Shown here one piece after another: positions 1 to 10,032 of a stretch of 64,000 bases of DNA (the stretch's first letter is position 1; the number at the start of each line of letters is the position of its first letter). A program made the position numbers and the translations under genes. The notes under the pieces are model-generated. The model saw nothing but the letters and a program-made list of their open reading frames with translations, had not been told where the DNA came from and did not search any database. The DNA lies in the NCBI GenBank assembly GCA_025559845.1, contig CP048469.1, positions 3,206,501 through 3,270,500 of the forward strand, read 5' to 3'. This DNA is from Agrobacterium tumefaciens. Its GTDB lineage: Bacteria; Pseudomonadota; Alphaproteobacteria; Rhizobiales; Rhizobiaceae.

Positions 1-704
1 TTCGCAAGACCCTCGGAGGTGATATCGGCAGGGTCGGAAAATATCGGTTCGATGCCGTCAGCAGCGCAAACGGCGCGGTACAGGTTGACCAGTCCTCGTC
101 CACACAGGATCTGCTCTCCCGCGACGCGTCCTTCGATGGTTTCGATATGCGGAAAAACGGCGTAATCGCGCTCCGTTCTCGGGCCGATGTCGATATGACC
201 GCCTTCGCCCGGAACAGGAAACCACATGTGCCGCGCGTAAACGAGGCCTGCGACGCCAAGACCGGTACCAGGTCCCAGCACGACGCGGGACGCCAGTGCG
301 TCCTTGCCCTGAGGGCCGATCGGCTCGCGGTTGTCGTCATCGAGAGCGGCAATCGCCAGCGCCTGCGCTTCGAAATCGTTGATGACGATCACATCCTTCA
401 GGCCGAGATTGGCCAGCATATCCTTGGGTTTGACGACCCAGTGGCAATTGGTCAGCGGAATTTCATCGCCTTCGATCGGGCCCGCGATAGCGAGAATGGT
501 CGAAACCGGCTGGATGGACGTCTTGTCGAGAACCGCCTGCTGTATGGCGTCGTCGATGGTCGGAAACTCGGCTGTTTTGACCGTCGTGAAATGCACGGGT
601 TCGGCAAAGGAATCGATCAGGATCGAAAAGCGGGCATTGGTGCCGCCGATGTCGCCAATAAGGATAGGAAAAGAAAGATATTCGGTATCGGACGTCTTGG
701 GCAT
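1..704 (-). CDS. glk: Glucokinase, C-terminus cut off by window edge
   Basis: ATP-dependent phosphorylation of glucose to glucose-6-phosphate in the cytoplasm, Glk family of the E. coli type rather than ROK. The first 234 codons are present and the frame is still open at base 1. Visible motifs are the phosphate-binding GDIGGTNAR at residues 17-25, INDFEAQ near 108-114 with the presumed catalytic Asp110, [10 protein letters not shown] near 142-151 and VPGEGGH near 163-169. The ATG follows a GGAAC-type ribosome site and lies 26 bases after the mgsA stop, so mgsA and glk are probably co-transcribed. This pairs entry into hexose phosphate metabolism with the methylglyoxal bypass. Confidence 0.93.
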   Translation of the reverse strand, partial: MPKTSDTEYLSFPILIGDIGGTNARFSILIDSFAEPVHFTTVKTAEFPTIDDAIQQAVLDKTSIQPVSTILAIAGPIEGDEIPLTNCHWVVKPKDMLANLGLKDVIVINDFEAQALAIAALDDDNREPIGPQGKDALASRVVLGPGTGLGVAGLVYARHMWFPVPGEGGHIDIGPRTERDYAVFPHIETIEGRVAGEQILCGRGLVNLYRAVCAADGIEPIFSDPADITSEGLA

Positions 705-730
705 TACCTGTTCCACTTTTGGTGCGAGCA

Positions 731-1114
731 TCAGTCGGCGAGGTTGAAGTCGATCAGCTTTTCCGCTGTGGCACGATTAAGCGCCATGGGAATGTCGTAG
801 ACCGTAGCGAGGCGGGTCAGTGCTTTCACATCCACATCGTGCGGCATAGGGGTCAATGGATCGGTGAAAAAGATCAGCATATCCACCTCTCCCGTCGCGA
901 TCATCGCGCCGATCTGCTGATCACCGCCGAGCGGTCCGCTTTTCAGACGGATAACGTTCAGATCCGGACACGCTTCCTGAACCCGGCCGCCTGTCGTGCC
1001 CGTTGCTACGATCCTGAACTTGGAGAGCGCTTTCTGATGCCGGCGGGCGAAATCCGCCATATCATCCTTCTTCTCGTCGTGGGCGATGAGCGCGATACAG
1101 CGTTCTTCAGCCAT
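731..1114 (-). CDS. mgsA: Methylglyoxal synthase
   Basis: Converts dihydroxyacetone phosphate to methylglyoxal and phosphate, a glycolytic overflow bypass. The protein carries the family landmarks: the early AHD, TGTTGG, the SGPLGGDQQ loop with the catalytic Asp, FFTDPL, and PHDVDVKAL with the catalytic His and Asp. It is about 127 residues, against 152 in E. coli; the short form ends just after the core fold. An ATG three codons upstream (1123) is possible, but GGAG sits only about 3 bases before it, whereas it is about 11 bases before the ATG chosen here. It is the first gene of a probable mgsA-glk operon. Confidence 0.92.
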   Translation of the reverse strand: MAEERCIALIAHDEKKDDMADFARRHQKALSKFRIVATGTTGGRVQEACPDLNVIRLKSGPLGGDQQIGAMIATGEVDMLIFFTDPLTPMPHDVDVKALTRLATVYDIPMALNRATAEKLIDFNLAD

Positions 1115-1214
1115 GGGCAGCATCTCTCCAATGAATAATTAAATCGATTTGAAGCCTTCTATAGCAGCTTGCCGCCATTTGAAAAGCGGCGCTTTTCAAT
1201 GCCGCATTTCTGTT

Positions 1215-2258
1215 TCAGTTCAATGTCGGACGCTGGAGCGGAAGAGGAATATCCGCAGGAGGTGAAACGGGCGGCGCCGCCTGAATGACAGATTCCACAC
1301 TTGGCTGACTGGAGGCCTGTGCTGGTGCATAGGCCTGGGCAGACATGGCGTCTGCGTTGCGGGCGGGCGCTGAAGCAACGGCTGCACATGCGGCCGGCAG
1401 ATCTGACACCATAACCTGGCGCGGTTTTACCGGCTTGGCATTGGGGTCCTTTTTCGGCGGTGCCCAGGGCTCCTTGGTGAACCACCATGCGAGCGACTTG
1501 TCGCAGCCATCTCCCTTGCCGACGGGCGCCTGCGGTTTGCAGTTTGCGGCGCCTGGCGGGCATTCAAGCCGGATATGGAAATGTTCGTCGTGGCCGTAGA
1601 TCGGGCGGATTTTGCCGAGGAACGTGCGATCGCCGGTCCATGTCTGACAAAGTTTCTGCTTGATGGCCGGGTTGACGAACACCCGCTCAACTTGCGGATA
1701 GCTGGCTGCCATCATCACCAGACGAGCATTGAGCGGCGACCATTTCCGGTCATCGACCGTCAGGAATTTGCTTTTGTCGAGCATGGAAATGAACGGCACT
1801 GTTTCGCGCTCCTGCGCGCTCATGCGATGGTCGGGCATTGGCCTCCACCACACATCGACATCGAGGCCAATCTGATGGGATGCGTGTCCGGAAAGCATAG
1901 GCCCGCCACGTGGCTGGGAGATGTCGCCAAGCAGGAGGCCCGGCCAGCCGATCTTTTGTGCGTCCTGCGAAAACTGCTCGAGGAAGGAGATCAGTTGCGG
2001 CTGCCCCCAGCGGCGATTGCGGGAAAGCCGCATGGCCTGCCAGCCAGGGCCGTCCGTTGGCATTGCGATCGCGCCGGACTGGCAGCCTTTTGCATAAGAC
2101 CCGATGGGTTGCGAAACGGTGGCAGACGGAAGGGCGAGGTGGCCAAAAACTTCTTTGGCAGTACGGTCCTCTGCGGATGCCGTTGCCACCTGAAGGCTGG
2201 AAAGCACCGAAATGGCCAACAAAGCCCCTCTAAAAACCCGCAATGATCCCGCCGTCAT
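1215..2258 (-). CDS. mepA: Penicillin-insensitive murein endopeptidase (LAS metallopeptidase)
   Basis: Periplasmic zinc peptidase that cuts D-Ala-mDAP cross-links in peptidoglycan. The 347-residue protein starts with a signal peptide (hydrophobic run about 11-26, cleavage near ASA-ED). The MepA core follows: HxxHxxGLDVD with His125, His128 and Asp133, and the second metal/catalytic segment GHDEHFHIRLECP with His223, His226 and His228. Cysteines at about 59, 204, 232 and 240 fit a disulphide-bonded periplasmic enzyme. The C-terminal 80 residues are Pro/Ala-rich low complexity. It lies divergent from the Yej importer, which in Agrobacterium imports muropeptides, so producer and importer of wall fragments are neighbours. 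An upstream in-frame ATG at 2387 would add 43 residues ahead of the signal peptide and is unlikely. Confidence 0.92.
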   Translation of the reverse strand: MTAGSLRVFRGALLAISVLSSLQVATASAEDRTAKEVFGHLALPSATVSQPIGSYAKGCQSGAIAMPTDGPGWQAMRLSRNRRWGQPQLISFLEQFSQDAQKIGWPGLLLGDISQPRGGPMLSGHASHQIGLDVDVWWRPMPDHRMSAQERETVPFISMLDKSKFLTVDDRKWSPLNARLVMMAASYPQVERVFVNPAIKQKLCQTWTGDRTFLGKIRPIYGHDEHFHIRLECPPGAANCKPQAPVGKGDGCDKSLAWWFTKEPWAPPKKDPNAKPVKPRQVMVSDLPAACAAVASAPARNADAMSAQAYAPAQASSQPSVESVIQAAPPVSPPADIPLPLQRPTLN

Positions 2259-2451
2259 ATGGTCGCCGCCTGCTCCGCCCGAATGATTCTCTTGTCCCAA
2301 GATTAAACTGGATCGGGATTTTGTTGAAACCATGTTTGCCGGCAACCTGAGATATTGCTTCGATAAAGAGCTTGTGAGCCACGGCACCTGTTTTTTGACA
2401 TTGTTTGTTTTATGCTCTGCACAATAGACACGAAAAACAGGGCTTTCCCGT

Positions 2452-4296
2452 ATGGTATTGGCACAACTGAAATCCCGCTTTGTTATCGCGCTGACCGCAT
2501 CTGCATTGTTAATGCCGGCTTTCGCCTCCGCACAGGACGAGCAGGGCTGGCGAAAGGGGATTTCGACCGTTGGTGACCTGAAACATCCCGGTGATTTTTC
2601 GCACTTCGATTACGTCAATCCAAATGCTCCAAAGGGTGGAACGCTGCAGCTTTCGGCAGAAGGCAGCTTCGATACGCTCAATCCGCTTCTGGCGCGCGGT
2701 GAGGTGGGCGAGGGGTTGGGCCTTGTCTACGAGACGTTGATGACGTCGGCATTGGACGAAATTTCCTCCATGTACGGCCTGCTCGCCGAGTCTTTGAAAT
2801 ATCCTGACGATTTCAGTTCGGTGACATTTCGCCTGCGCGCCGAAGCGACATGGTCCGACGGCAAGCCCGTGACCCCTGAGGATGTCGTTTTCAGTTTCGA
2901 ACAGGCGAAAAAATCCAATCCGCAAATGGAATTTTATTATCGCCACGTCGTCAGCGCCGAGAAAACGGCGGAGCGCGAGGTCACCTTCAAGTTTGATGAG
3001 CCGAACAACCGCGAACTGCCGCAGATCGTCGGTCAGCTTCTGATCGTTCCCAAACATTGGTGGGCGGCCAATGGCACGGACGGAAAACCTCGCGACATCA
3101 CCAAGACGACACTTGAAGTGCCGATGGGGTCTGGACCGTATCGCGTGGCCGCAGTGACACCCGGCTCCACGATCCGTTACGAGCGTCGCGACGATTATTG
3201 GGGCAAGGACGTCAACGTGAACGTCGGCCAGAACAATTTCGGCTCGATCGTCTACAGCTATTTTGCCGACCGCGACGTGATGTTCGAGGCCTTTCGCTCC
3301 GGCAATACCGATTACTGGTGGGAGAACTCAGCCCGGCGATGGGCAACGGCCTATAACTTTCCTGCGGTCAACGACGGTCGCATCAAGCGCGAAGAGCTTG
3401 AAAACGAGATGCGAAAGGTCGGCGTTATGGTCGGCTTTATTTTCAACACCCGCCGCGACAAGTTTGCCGACCCGCGTGTTCGCGAGGCGCTCAACTATGC
3501 CTTCGATTTCGAGGAGCTGAAGCGCACGATCTTTTATGGCTCTTATGACCGTGTCGACAGCTACTTCTTCCGCACGGAGCTTGCATCCTCCGGCCTGCCG
3601 CAAGGGCGTGAACTGGAAATACTGAATGAGGTCAAAGACCTCGTTCCGCCGCGTGTTTTCACGGAGCCCTATAGCAATCCGGTCAATGGCGATCCGGCAA
3701 AACTGCGCGACAACCTTCGAAAAGCCGTCGCCATGCTGAAGGAGGCGGGTTACGAGCTGAAGGGCAACAGGATGGTCAACACCAAGACCGGCCAGCCCTT
3801 GAGCTTCGAAATCATGCTGGGAGGGCCGACGATCGAGCCGGTGGCGCTGTCGTTTTCGCAAAATCTCAAGAAGATCGGCATCGATGCGACGGTTCGAAGC
3901 GTCGAGCAGTCGCAGTTCACCAATCGGTGGCGCTCGCGTGATTTTGACGTGATGTACAATGCCTGGGGAGAATCGATGAACCCCGGCAATGAGCAGGCGG
4001 AATATTGGGGTTCGGACGCTGCCAAACGCGAAGGTTCGCAAAATTACAGCGGCATCAGCGATCCGGGCATCGATGCCCTCATCAAGAAAGTCATCTTTTC
4101 CAAGGACCGTGACGATCTGGTCGCCGCCGTCCACGCATTGGATCGTGTTCTGTTGGCGCATCACATCGTTGTGCCGAGTTACAGCTCCAAATCCTCGCGC
4201 ATCGCGTATTGGGGACGATTGGCGCATCCTGAAAACCTGCCCGAATATTCACTGGGCATGCCGACCGTCTGGTGGTCGGCCGAAGCTGGAAAATGA
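2452..4296 (+). CDS. yepA: YejA/YepA-type periplasmic solute-binding protein
   Basis: Receptor of a Yej ABC importer for oligopeptides or muropeptides, family 5 (DppA/OppA-like) extracellular solute-binding protein, 614 residues. A signal peptide is clear (hydrophobic 10-22, cleavage near ASA-QD). The YejA-type N-terminus with HFDYVNPNAPKGG and the FDTLNPLL stretch identify the subfamily. Established knowledge: in Agrobacterium tumefaciens YejBEF works with the receptor YepA to recycle peptidoglycan fragments because AmpG is absent. Whether this copy is YepA or the paralogue YejA cannot be settled without alignment, since only one receptor gene is present here. The ATG has AGGG 8 bases upstream, and a TTGACA -35-like element lies at 2395-2400. 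Confidence 0.85.
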   Translation: MVLAQLKSRFVIALTASALLMPAFASAQDEQGWRKGISTVGDLKHPGDFSHFDYVNPNAPKGGTLQLSAEGSFDTLNPLLARGEVGEGLGLVYETLMTSALDEISSMYGLLAESLKYPDDFSSVTFRLRAEATWSDGKPVTPEDVVFSFEQAKKSNPQMEFYYRHVVSAEKTAEREVTFKFDEPNNRELPQIVGQLLIVPKHWWAANGTDGKPRDITKTTLEVPMGSGPYRVAAVTPGSTIRYERRDDYWGKDVNVNVGQNNFGSIVYSYFADRDVMFEAFRSGNTDYWWENSARRWATAYNFPAVNDGRIKREELENEMRKVGVMVGFIFNTRRDKFADPRVREALNYAFDFEELKRTIFYGSYDRVDSYFFRTELASSGLPQGRELEILNEVKDLVPPRVFTEPYSNPVNGDPAKLRDNLRKAVAMLKEAGYELKGNRMVNTKTGQPLSFEIMLGGPTIEPVALSFSQNLKKIGIDATVRSVEQSQFTNRWRSRDFDVMYNAWGESMNPGNEQAEYWGSDAAKREGSQNYSGISDPGIDALIKKVIFSKDRDDLVAAVHALDRVLLAHHIVVPSYSSKSSRIAYWGRLAHPENLPEYSLGMPTVWWSAEAGK

Positions 4297-4536
4297 TAAT
4301 GAATCGGCTGCGAAAGGTGTGAGCCACCTTCGCGATGACCGAAGCGAAAACACGAGGCTGGAACTGTGAACCGGCCTTCGTTTTTCCTCTGCAGCGCCAG
4401 AAGCCTTGCTTTCGCTTCGAAGGCTTGATTCACATAGACTGATACGAATCGTTCAGGGCGCGATGAGCGCCTTCAGGAAAGGACCCGGTTTGACAGAAGC
4501 GAAAACCGCTGGCGCATTGGCCCGAGGCAGGGACTG

Positions 4537-5631
4537 ATGGGAGCATATATTCTCAGACGTCTGGCTCTCATGATCCCGACCATGATCGGCATTATGGGCA
4601 TTTCGTTTCTTGTCATCCAATTCGCGCCGGGCGGCCCGGTCGAACAGGTTGTCGCGCAATTGACGGGACAGGGCGACAGTGCGTCCGATCGTCTTTCCGG
4701 CGGCGGCGATCTTATCGGCCAGTCAGGCGGTTTCGACGAAAGCGGTTCGAAATATCGTGGTGCACAGGGCCTTGATCCGGACTTGATCGCCAAACTGGAA
4801 AAGCAGTTCGGTTTCGACAAACCGCCGCTCACCCGTTTCTTCGACATGATGTGGAACTACATCCGCTTCGATTTTGGCGACAGCTTCTTCCGCAACTCTT
4901 CGGTGATCGATCTCATCATCGACAAGCTGCCAGTCTCCATGTCGCTCGGCTTCTGGATTCTGATCATCTCCTACATGATTTCGATCCCGCTCGGCATCAA
5001 GAAGGCCGTTTCTGATGGATCGACTTTTGACGTCTGGACCTCCGGTGTCATCATCATCGGTTATGCCGTGCCGAGCTTCCTGTTTGGTATTCTCCTGATC
5101 GTTCTTTTTGCCGGCGGATCATTCTTCGACTGGTTCCCGCTACGTGGCCTGGTGTCGGATAACTTTGACCAATTGAACTGGTGGCAGAAGATCATCGACT
5201 ACTTCTGGCATCTGACCTTGCCGTTGATCGCGCTGTCGCTTTCGGCTTTCGCAACGACGACGCTTTTGACGAAGAACTCCTTCATCGACGAGATCAAGAA
5301 GCAATATGTGGTGACAGCCCGCGCCAAGGGGCTCTCTGAGCGCAAGGTGCTTTACGGTCACGTGTTCCGCAACGCCATGCTGATCGTCATCGCCGGTTTT
5401 CCAGGCGCGTTTATTTCCGCGTTTTTTACGGGTTCGCTGCTCATCGAGAACATCTTCTCGCTGGATGGTCTTGGTCGTCTCGGCTACCTTTCGGTCGTCA
5501 ACCGCGACTATCCGATTGTTTTCGGCACGCTCTACATTTTTTCCCTGATGGGACTTGTGGTCGGTCTCATCTCCGACCTCATCTATACCTGGATCGATCC
5601 GCGCATCGACTTTGAGCGGAGGGACGTGTGA
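4537..5631 (+). CDS. yejB: Yej importer permease subunit B
   Basis: Inner-membrane permease, one half of the translocation channel, 364 residues. The N-terminus has the DppB/OppB-type first helix (about 8-28), followed by a periplasmic segment with the Gly/Ser-rich insert typical of YejB, then five more helices. The EAA cytoplasmic loop is around residues 255-280 ([21 protein letters not shown]). It starts 240 bases after the receptor gene, with a GGCAGGG ribosome site, and its TGA overlaps the yejE ATG. The gap upstream holds no ORF of note. Confidence 0.93.
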   Translation: MGAYILRRLALMIPTMIGIMGISFLVIQFAPGGPVEQVVAQLTGQGDSASDRLSGGGDLIGQSGGFDESGSKYRGAQGLDPDLIAKLEKQFGFDKPPLTRFFDMMWNYIRFDFGDSFFRNSSVIDLIIDKLPVSMSLGFWILIISYMISIPLGIKKAVSDGSTFDVWTSGVIIIGYAVPSFLFGILLIVLFAGGSFFDWFPLRGLVSDNFDQLNWWQKIIDYFWHLTLPLIALSLSAFATTTLLTKNSFIDEIKKQYVVTARAKGLSERKVLYGHVFRNAMLIVIAGFPGAFISAFFTGSLLIENIFSLDGLGRLGYLSVVNRDYPIVFGTLYIFSLMGLVVGLISDLIYTWIDPRIDFERRDV

Positions 5632-6776
5632 TGACAATCGCAGCCCCTACCACGGCAGATGTTGTCGTGCCACCGAAGCGCCCGTGGTTTTCGCCGACCA
5701 GCAAACGACGTTGGCAGAATTTCAAGGCCAACCGCCGTGGCTACTGGTCATTCTGGCTGTTCCTCATTCTGTTTTTCCTCAGTTTGTCTGCGGAATTTAT
5801 CGCAAACGACAAGCCGGTCCTCGCCTCCTACAAGGGCGAGCTTCTGATGCCTGTGCTCGTTGATTATCCAGAGGAAAAATTCGGCGGCTTCCTGGCGCAG
5901 ACCGACTACAAGTCGTCCTTTATTCAGGATGAAATCAACGCCAATGGCTGGATGATCTGGCCGCCGATCCGTTATTCCTACCAGACGGTCAATTCGAATA
6001 TTCCGCATTCGGCTCCGACGCCGCCCTTCTGGTTGATGGACAGACAGCAGCGTTGCTCGGCTTATCCGCAAGGGGACGCCGACCCCAACTGCACGGTCGG
6101 AAATCTCAACTGGCTCGGCACTGACAACCAGGCTCGCGACGTCACGGCGCGGATGATCTACGGTTTCCGTATTTCGGTGCTGTTCGGTCTGGCTTTGACC
6201 ATTGCCTCGGCGATCGTCGGCGTGACGGCAGGCGCTGTGCAGGGCTATTTCGGCGGCTGGACCGACCTGTTGATGCAGCGCTTCATCGAAATCTGGTCGT
6301 CCATGCCGGTTCTCTACATCCTGCTGATAATCGCGGCGATTTTGCCACCCGGTTTCTTCGTTCTCCTTGGCATCATGCTGCTATTCTCATGGGTTGGGTT
6401 CGTCGGCATTGTGCGTGCCGAGTTTCTGCGCGCCCGCAATTTCGAATATGTTCGTGCCGCCCGTGCGCTCGGTGTCGGCAACTGGACAATCATGTTCCGG
6501 CACCTGCTGCCCAACGCCATGGTCGCGACGCTGACCTTCCTGCCCTTCATTCTGTCCGGTTCGATCACAACGCTGACCTCGCTCGATTTCCTTGGTTTCG
6601 GCATGCCGCCCGGCTCGCCGTCTCTGGGTGAGATGATCGCGCAGGGCAAGAATAACCTTCAGGCGCCCTGGCTCGGTCTGACCGCTTTCTTCACCATGTC
6701 GATCATGCTGTCGCTGCTGATCTTCGTTGGCGAGGCCGTGCGCGACGCCTTCGATCCGCGCAAGACGTTCCGGTGA
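5631..6776 (+). CDS. yejE: Yej importer permease subunit E
   Basis: Second inner-membrane permease of the importer, 381 residues. A first helix at about 42-60 is followed by a long periplasmic domain, then the GTDNQARDVTARMIYG entry typical of OppC/DppC proteins, a five-helix permease core, and the EAA loop around 265-285 (VRAARALGVGNWTIMFRHLLPN). The start is the ATG that shares its A with the yejB TGA, behind a strong GGAGGGACG ribosome site. A GTG one codon earlier is less likely. Translational coupling to yejB is expected. Confidence 0.93.
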   Translation: MTIAAPTTADVVVPPKRPWFSPTSKRRWQNFKANRRGYWSFWLFLILFFLSLSAEFIANDKPVLASYKGELLMPVLVDYPEEKFGGFLAQTDYKSSFIQDEINANGWMIWPPIRYSYQTVNSNIPHSAPTPPFWLMDRQQRCSAYPQGDADPNCTVGNLNWLGTDNQARDVTARMIYGFRISVLFGLALTIASAIVGVTAGAVQGYFGGWTDLLMQRFIEIWSSMPVLYILLIIAAILPPGFFVLLGIMLLFSWVGFVGIVRAEFLRARNFEYVRAARALGVGNWTIMFRHLLPNAMVATLTFLPFILSGSITTLTSLDFLGFGMPPGSPSLGEMIAQGKNNLQAPWLGLTAFFTMSIMLSLLIFVGEAVRDAFDPRKTFR

Positions 6777-6781
6777 TCGCC

Positions 6782-8422
6782 ATGACGGAAACCATGAAAC
6801 AACCCCTTCTTTCGGTTCAGGATCTGTCGGTCGCCTTTCACCAGGGTGGTGCAACGAGCCTCGCCGTCGACCATGTATCCTTCGACATCATGCCGGGCGA
6901 GGTCGTTGCGCTCGTCGGTGAATCCGGCTCCGGAAAATCGGTGACGGCAAACTCCGTCCTGAAACTGTTGCCTTATCCGGCCGCAAGCCACCCGTCTGGC
7001 AAGATCCTCTTCGATGGCAAGGACATGTTGAGCCTGCCGGAAAAGATGTTGCGCCGCGTTCGCGGCAACGACATCACGATGATCTTTCAGGAGCCGATGA
7101 CATCGCTCAATCCGCTTCACACCATCGAGCAGCAGATCGGCGAAATTCTCGAACTGCACCAGGCGATTACCGGCGCTGAAGCCAGGAAGCGCACTCTGGA
7201 GCTTCTGCTCCAGGTCGGTATTCGCGAACCGGAAAAACGTCTTAAAGCCTATCCGCACGAGCTTTCAGGCGGCCAGCGCCAGCGCGTCATGATTGCCATG
7301 GCGCTTGCCAACAGACCGAAGCTGTTGATCGCTGATGAGCCGACGACGGCGCTCGATGTCACGGTTCAGGCACAGATCCTTGAGCTGTTGAGTGATCTCA
7401 AGACGCAGCACGGCATGTCCATGCTGTTCATCACCCACGATCTGGGTATTGTCCGGAAATTCGCGGATCGGGTCTGCGTGATGACCAAGGGCAAGATCGT
7501 GGAAACAGGCATGGTCGAGCAGGTCTTCACCCGTCCGCAGCACGACTATACGCGCCACCTTCTGGCTGCAGAGCCGAAAGGCGAGCCGCCGCCGGCTGAC
7601 GACAGAAAACCCGTCGTTATGCAGGGCGACGATATCAAGGTCTGGTTCCCGATCAAGGCGGGTTTGATGCGCCGCGTGGTGGATCACGTGAAGGCTGTTG
7701 ACGGGATAGACATTACGCTTCGTGCGGGGCAGACCGTCGGCGTTGTCGGTGAGTCCGGTTCGGGCAAGACGACGCTTGGCCTCGCCCTATCGCGGCTGAT
7801 CGCCTCGGAAGGGCGCATCAGCTTCATCGGGCAGTCGATCGACAGCTATTCCTACAAGATGATGAAGCCGCTGAGAAACCGGCTTCAGGTCGTGTTTCAG
7901 GACCCCTACGGTTCGCTCAGCCCTCGCATGTCGGTCGGTGAGATCATCGAGGAAGGGCTGAAGGTTCATGAGCGATCGCTTTCAGCCGATGAGCGGGACA
8001 CGCTTGTCGCAAAGGCGCTGGAGGAAGTGGGGCTCGATCCCGCCACGCGTTGGCGCTACCCGCATGAATTTTCCGGTGGCCAGCGCCAGCGTATCGCCAT
8101 TGCCCGTGCCATGGTCCTGAAGCCGCGCTTTGTGATGCTGGATGAACCGACCTCGGCGCTCGACATGAGTGTGCAGGCTCAGGTGGTCGATCTTCTTCGC
8201 GACCTGCAGGCCCGTCACGATCTCGCTTATCTCTTCATCAGCCATGACCTTAAAGTCGTGAAGGCGCTTGCCAACGATCTGATCGTCATGCGGCATGGCA
8301 AGGTGGTGGAGAGCGGTCCCGCCGCCGACATTTTCGCCTCGCCGCAGGAAGACTATACCAAGGCTTTGCTGGCGGCGGCGTTCAACATCGAGGCGATGGA
8401 AACCCGGGCGATCGGCCAATAG
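6782..8422 (+). CDS. yejF: Yej importer double ATPase subunit F
   Basis: Cytoplasmic ATPase with two fused ABC domains, about 546 residues. Each half has a Walker A ([16 protein letters not shown]), an ABC signature ([18 protein letters not shown]), a Walker B ([24 protein letters not shown]) and an H-loop (ITHDLG, ISHDLK). The linker around residues 255-300 carries the oligopeptide/dipeptide C-terminal motif of the first half. Start choice is uncertain: GTG at 6773 overlaps the yejE stop, ATG at 6782 is used here, and ATG at 6794 is possible; none has a strong ribosome site. It completes the yejBEF operon. Confidence 0.93.
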   Translation: MTETMKQPLLSVQDLSVAFHQGGATSLAVDHVSFDIMPGEVVALVGESGSGKSVTANSVLKLLPYPAASHPSGKILFDGKDMLSLPEKMLRRVRGNDITMIFQEPMTSLNPLHTIEQQIGEILELHQAITGAEARKRTLELLLQVGIREPEKRLKAYPHELSGGQRQRVMIAMALANRPKLLIADEPTTALDVTVQAQILELLSDLKTQHGMSMLFITHDLGIVRKFADRVCVMTKGKIVETGMVEQVFTRPQHDYTRHLLAAEPKGEPPPADDRKPVVMQGDDIKVWFPIKAGLMRRVVDHVKAVDGIDITLRAGQTVGVVGESGSGKTTLGLALSRLIASEGRISFIGQSIDSYSYKMMKPLRNRLQVVFQDPYGSLSPRMSVGEIIEEGLKVHERSLSADERDTLVAKALEEVGLDPATRWRYPHEFSGGQRQRIAIARAMVLKPRFVMLDEPTSALDMSVQAQVVDLLRDLQARHDLAYLFISHDLKVVKALANDLIVMRHGKVVESGPAADIFASPQEDYTKALLAAAFNIEAMETRAIGQ

Positions 8423-8446
8423 CGACATAGGGCTACGGAACTGAAA

Positions 8447-8477
8447 CGTTTGGACGCTCGTTGCGTGCGTCCAAACG
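8447..8477 (+). terminator. Hairpin after yejF
   Basis: Perfect 11-bp inverted repeat (CGTTTGGACGC and its complement) around a 9-base loop, 25 bases after the yejF stop. There is no run of T after it, so it may stabilise or end the transcript by a factor-assisted route rather than act as a classic intrinsic terminator. Confidence 0.5.
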
Positions 8478-8581
8478 ATCATAGACGTTCAATGCGATAA
8501 TTTTCCCATTGCTTTGCTAAAGTTGCCGACCCATCTTGCAGATGTGCCCAATGGGCTGTGCGGTGTGAATGGGTGGTTGGA

Positions 8582-9829
8582 ATGGCAGTGGATGTGGTTG
8601 TTCTGGGAGCCGGAATCATTGGGGTTTCGGTGGCTTTGCAACTGTCGCGTAGAGGCAAATCGGTTGTGTTGCTCGACCGGAGAGGGCCGGGTGAAGAAAC
8701 ATCGTTCGGCAATGCGGGCCTCATTCAGCGCGAAGGGGTTGAACCCTATGGTTTTCCGCAGGACGTCGGACTTCTTCTGAAGTATTCGTTGAACAACCGT
8801 ATCGATGCCCATTATCACCTGCGTGCCATGCCGAAGATTGCCCCCTTCCTCGGACGCTACTGGTTTCATTCCACTCCCACTCGCCATGCTGCGATCTCGC
8901 GCGCTTATGCGCCCCTTATCGAACATTCGGTGTCTGAACACAAAATCCTGATTGAGGAAGCGAATGCTGACGACCTGATCGTCAAGAACGGCTGGATGGA
9001 AGCTTACCGCACAGCTCAAAAGCGCGATGCGGATTACGCCGGCGCCGAGCGCTTGGCCCGCGACTATGGGATTTCCTACACGACACTGAGCGCGGCGGAA
9101 CTGGCAGAGGCCGAACCGGATCTCCGTCGCGATTTCGTTGGCGGACTGAAGTGGAACGATCCGTGGTCGGTTCGCGATCCGCATGCGTTGACGCTTGCCT
9201 ATGTCAGACTGTTTGAAAGTCTGGGCGGGACGGTCGTGCGCGGCGATGCATCGACGTTGAGCCAGACCGCTAAAGGCTGGACGGTTCGCACCGATACCGG
9301 GGCGATTGAGGCTGAACATGCTGTTGTTGCTCTCGGTCCATGGGCGGATACGGTGACGGAACGGCTTGGGTACCGGTTTTCACTTGGCGTCAAGCGTGGA
9401 TATCACATGCACTATGCGCCGCAGCCGGGAACGAGACTCAACAACTGGTTGATCGACGCCGAAAGGGGTTACTTTCTGGCGCCCATGCGAAAGGGTATCC
9501 GCCTGACCACGGGTGCCGAGTTTGCTGAACGTGATGCACCGAAATCACCGGTTCAGATCGAGAGAGCGGAACGGATTGCCCGTACCGCCTTTCCGCTTGG
9601 CGGACGGCTGGATGCGGAGCCATGGATGGGCTCACGACCCTGCACACCGGATATGATGCCGATCATCGGCAGGGCGCCACGGCACAACACGCTCTGGTTT
9701 GCCTTTGGTCACGCCCATCACGGATTGACGCTTGGGCCGATCACCGGTCGGGTTCTGGCTGAAACCATTCTTGGCGAGAAACCGGTCATTCCCATCGATG
9801 CCTATCGCCCGGGCAGGTTCAATCCCTGA
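8582..9829 (+). CDS. FAD-dependent amine/D-amino-acid oxidoreductase (DadA-like)
   Basis: DAO-superfamily flavoprotein, 415 residues, predicted to oxidise the C-N bond of an amino acid or amine. The N-terminal Rossmann FAD motif VVVLGAGIIGVSVALQLSRRG sits in the first 25 residues. A second nucleotide-contacting stretch (VVALGPWAD) is near 250, and the C-terminal WMGSRPCTPDMMPIIG segment typical of DadA-like enzymes is near 350. It precedes a glutamine-synthetase-like gene and a second FAD oxidase, suggesting a shared amine catabolic route. The substrate cannot be read from sequence. An upstream in-frame ATG (8558) adds eight unlikely residues. Confidence 0.82.
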   Translation: MAVDVVVLGAGIIGVSVALQLSRRGKSVVLLDRRGPGEETSFGNAGLIQREGVEPYGFPQDVGLLLKYSLNNRIDAHYHLRAMPKIAPFLGRYWFHSTPTRHAAISRAYAPLIEHSVSEHKILIEEANADDLIVKNGWMEAYRTAQKRDADYAGAERLARDYGISYTTLSAAELAEAEPDLRRDFVGGLKWNDPWSVRDPHALTLAYVRLFESLGGTVVRGDASTLSQTAKGWTVRTDTGAIEAEHAVVALGPWADTVTERLGYRFSLGVKRGYHMHYAPQPGTRLNNWLIDAERGYFLAPMRKGIRLTTGAEFAERDAPKSPVQIERAERIARTAFPLGGRLDAEPWMGSRPCTPDMMPIIGRAPRHNTLWFAFGHAHHGLTLGPITGRVLAETILGEKPVIPIDAYRPGRFNP

Positions 9830-10032
9830 GAGCACTCTGTCAGGAATTCTCTGGCCTTTCCGCGTTCGGCCACGTACCATGCCTTTCATAAAGGGGAAAA
9901 GGCGCGTGGTCGTCGCGTAAAAAAGGGGCGAACGTCATCATGACGGCGAGATTTCTCATCTATCAGCAGCAGGACGATTTTCGTTAGCGCATCATATGGC
10001 GCGAACCGAAATGGAAAACAGCCTGCTGGTGC

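Noticed and set aside
147..1138. Plus-strand open frames across the left end
   Set aside because: They mirror glk and mgsA on the minus strand, which show full family motifs; the plus-strand translations show none.
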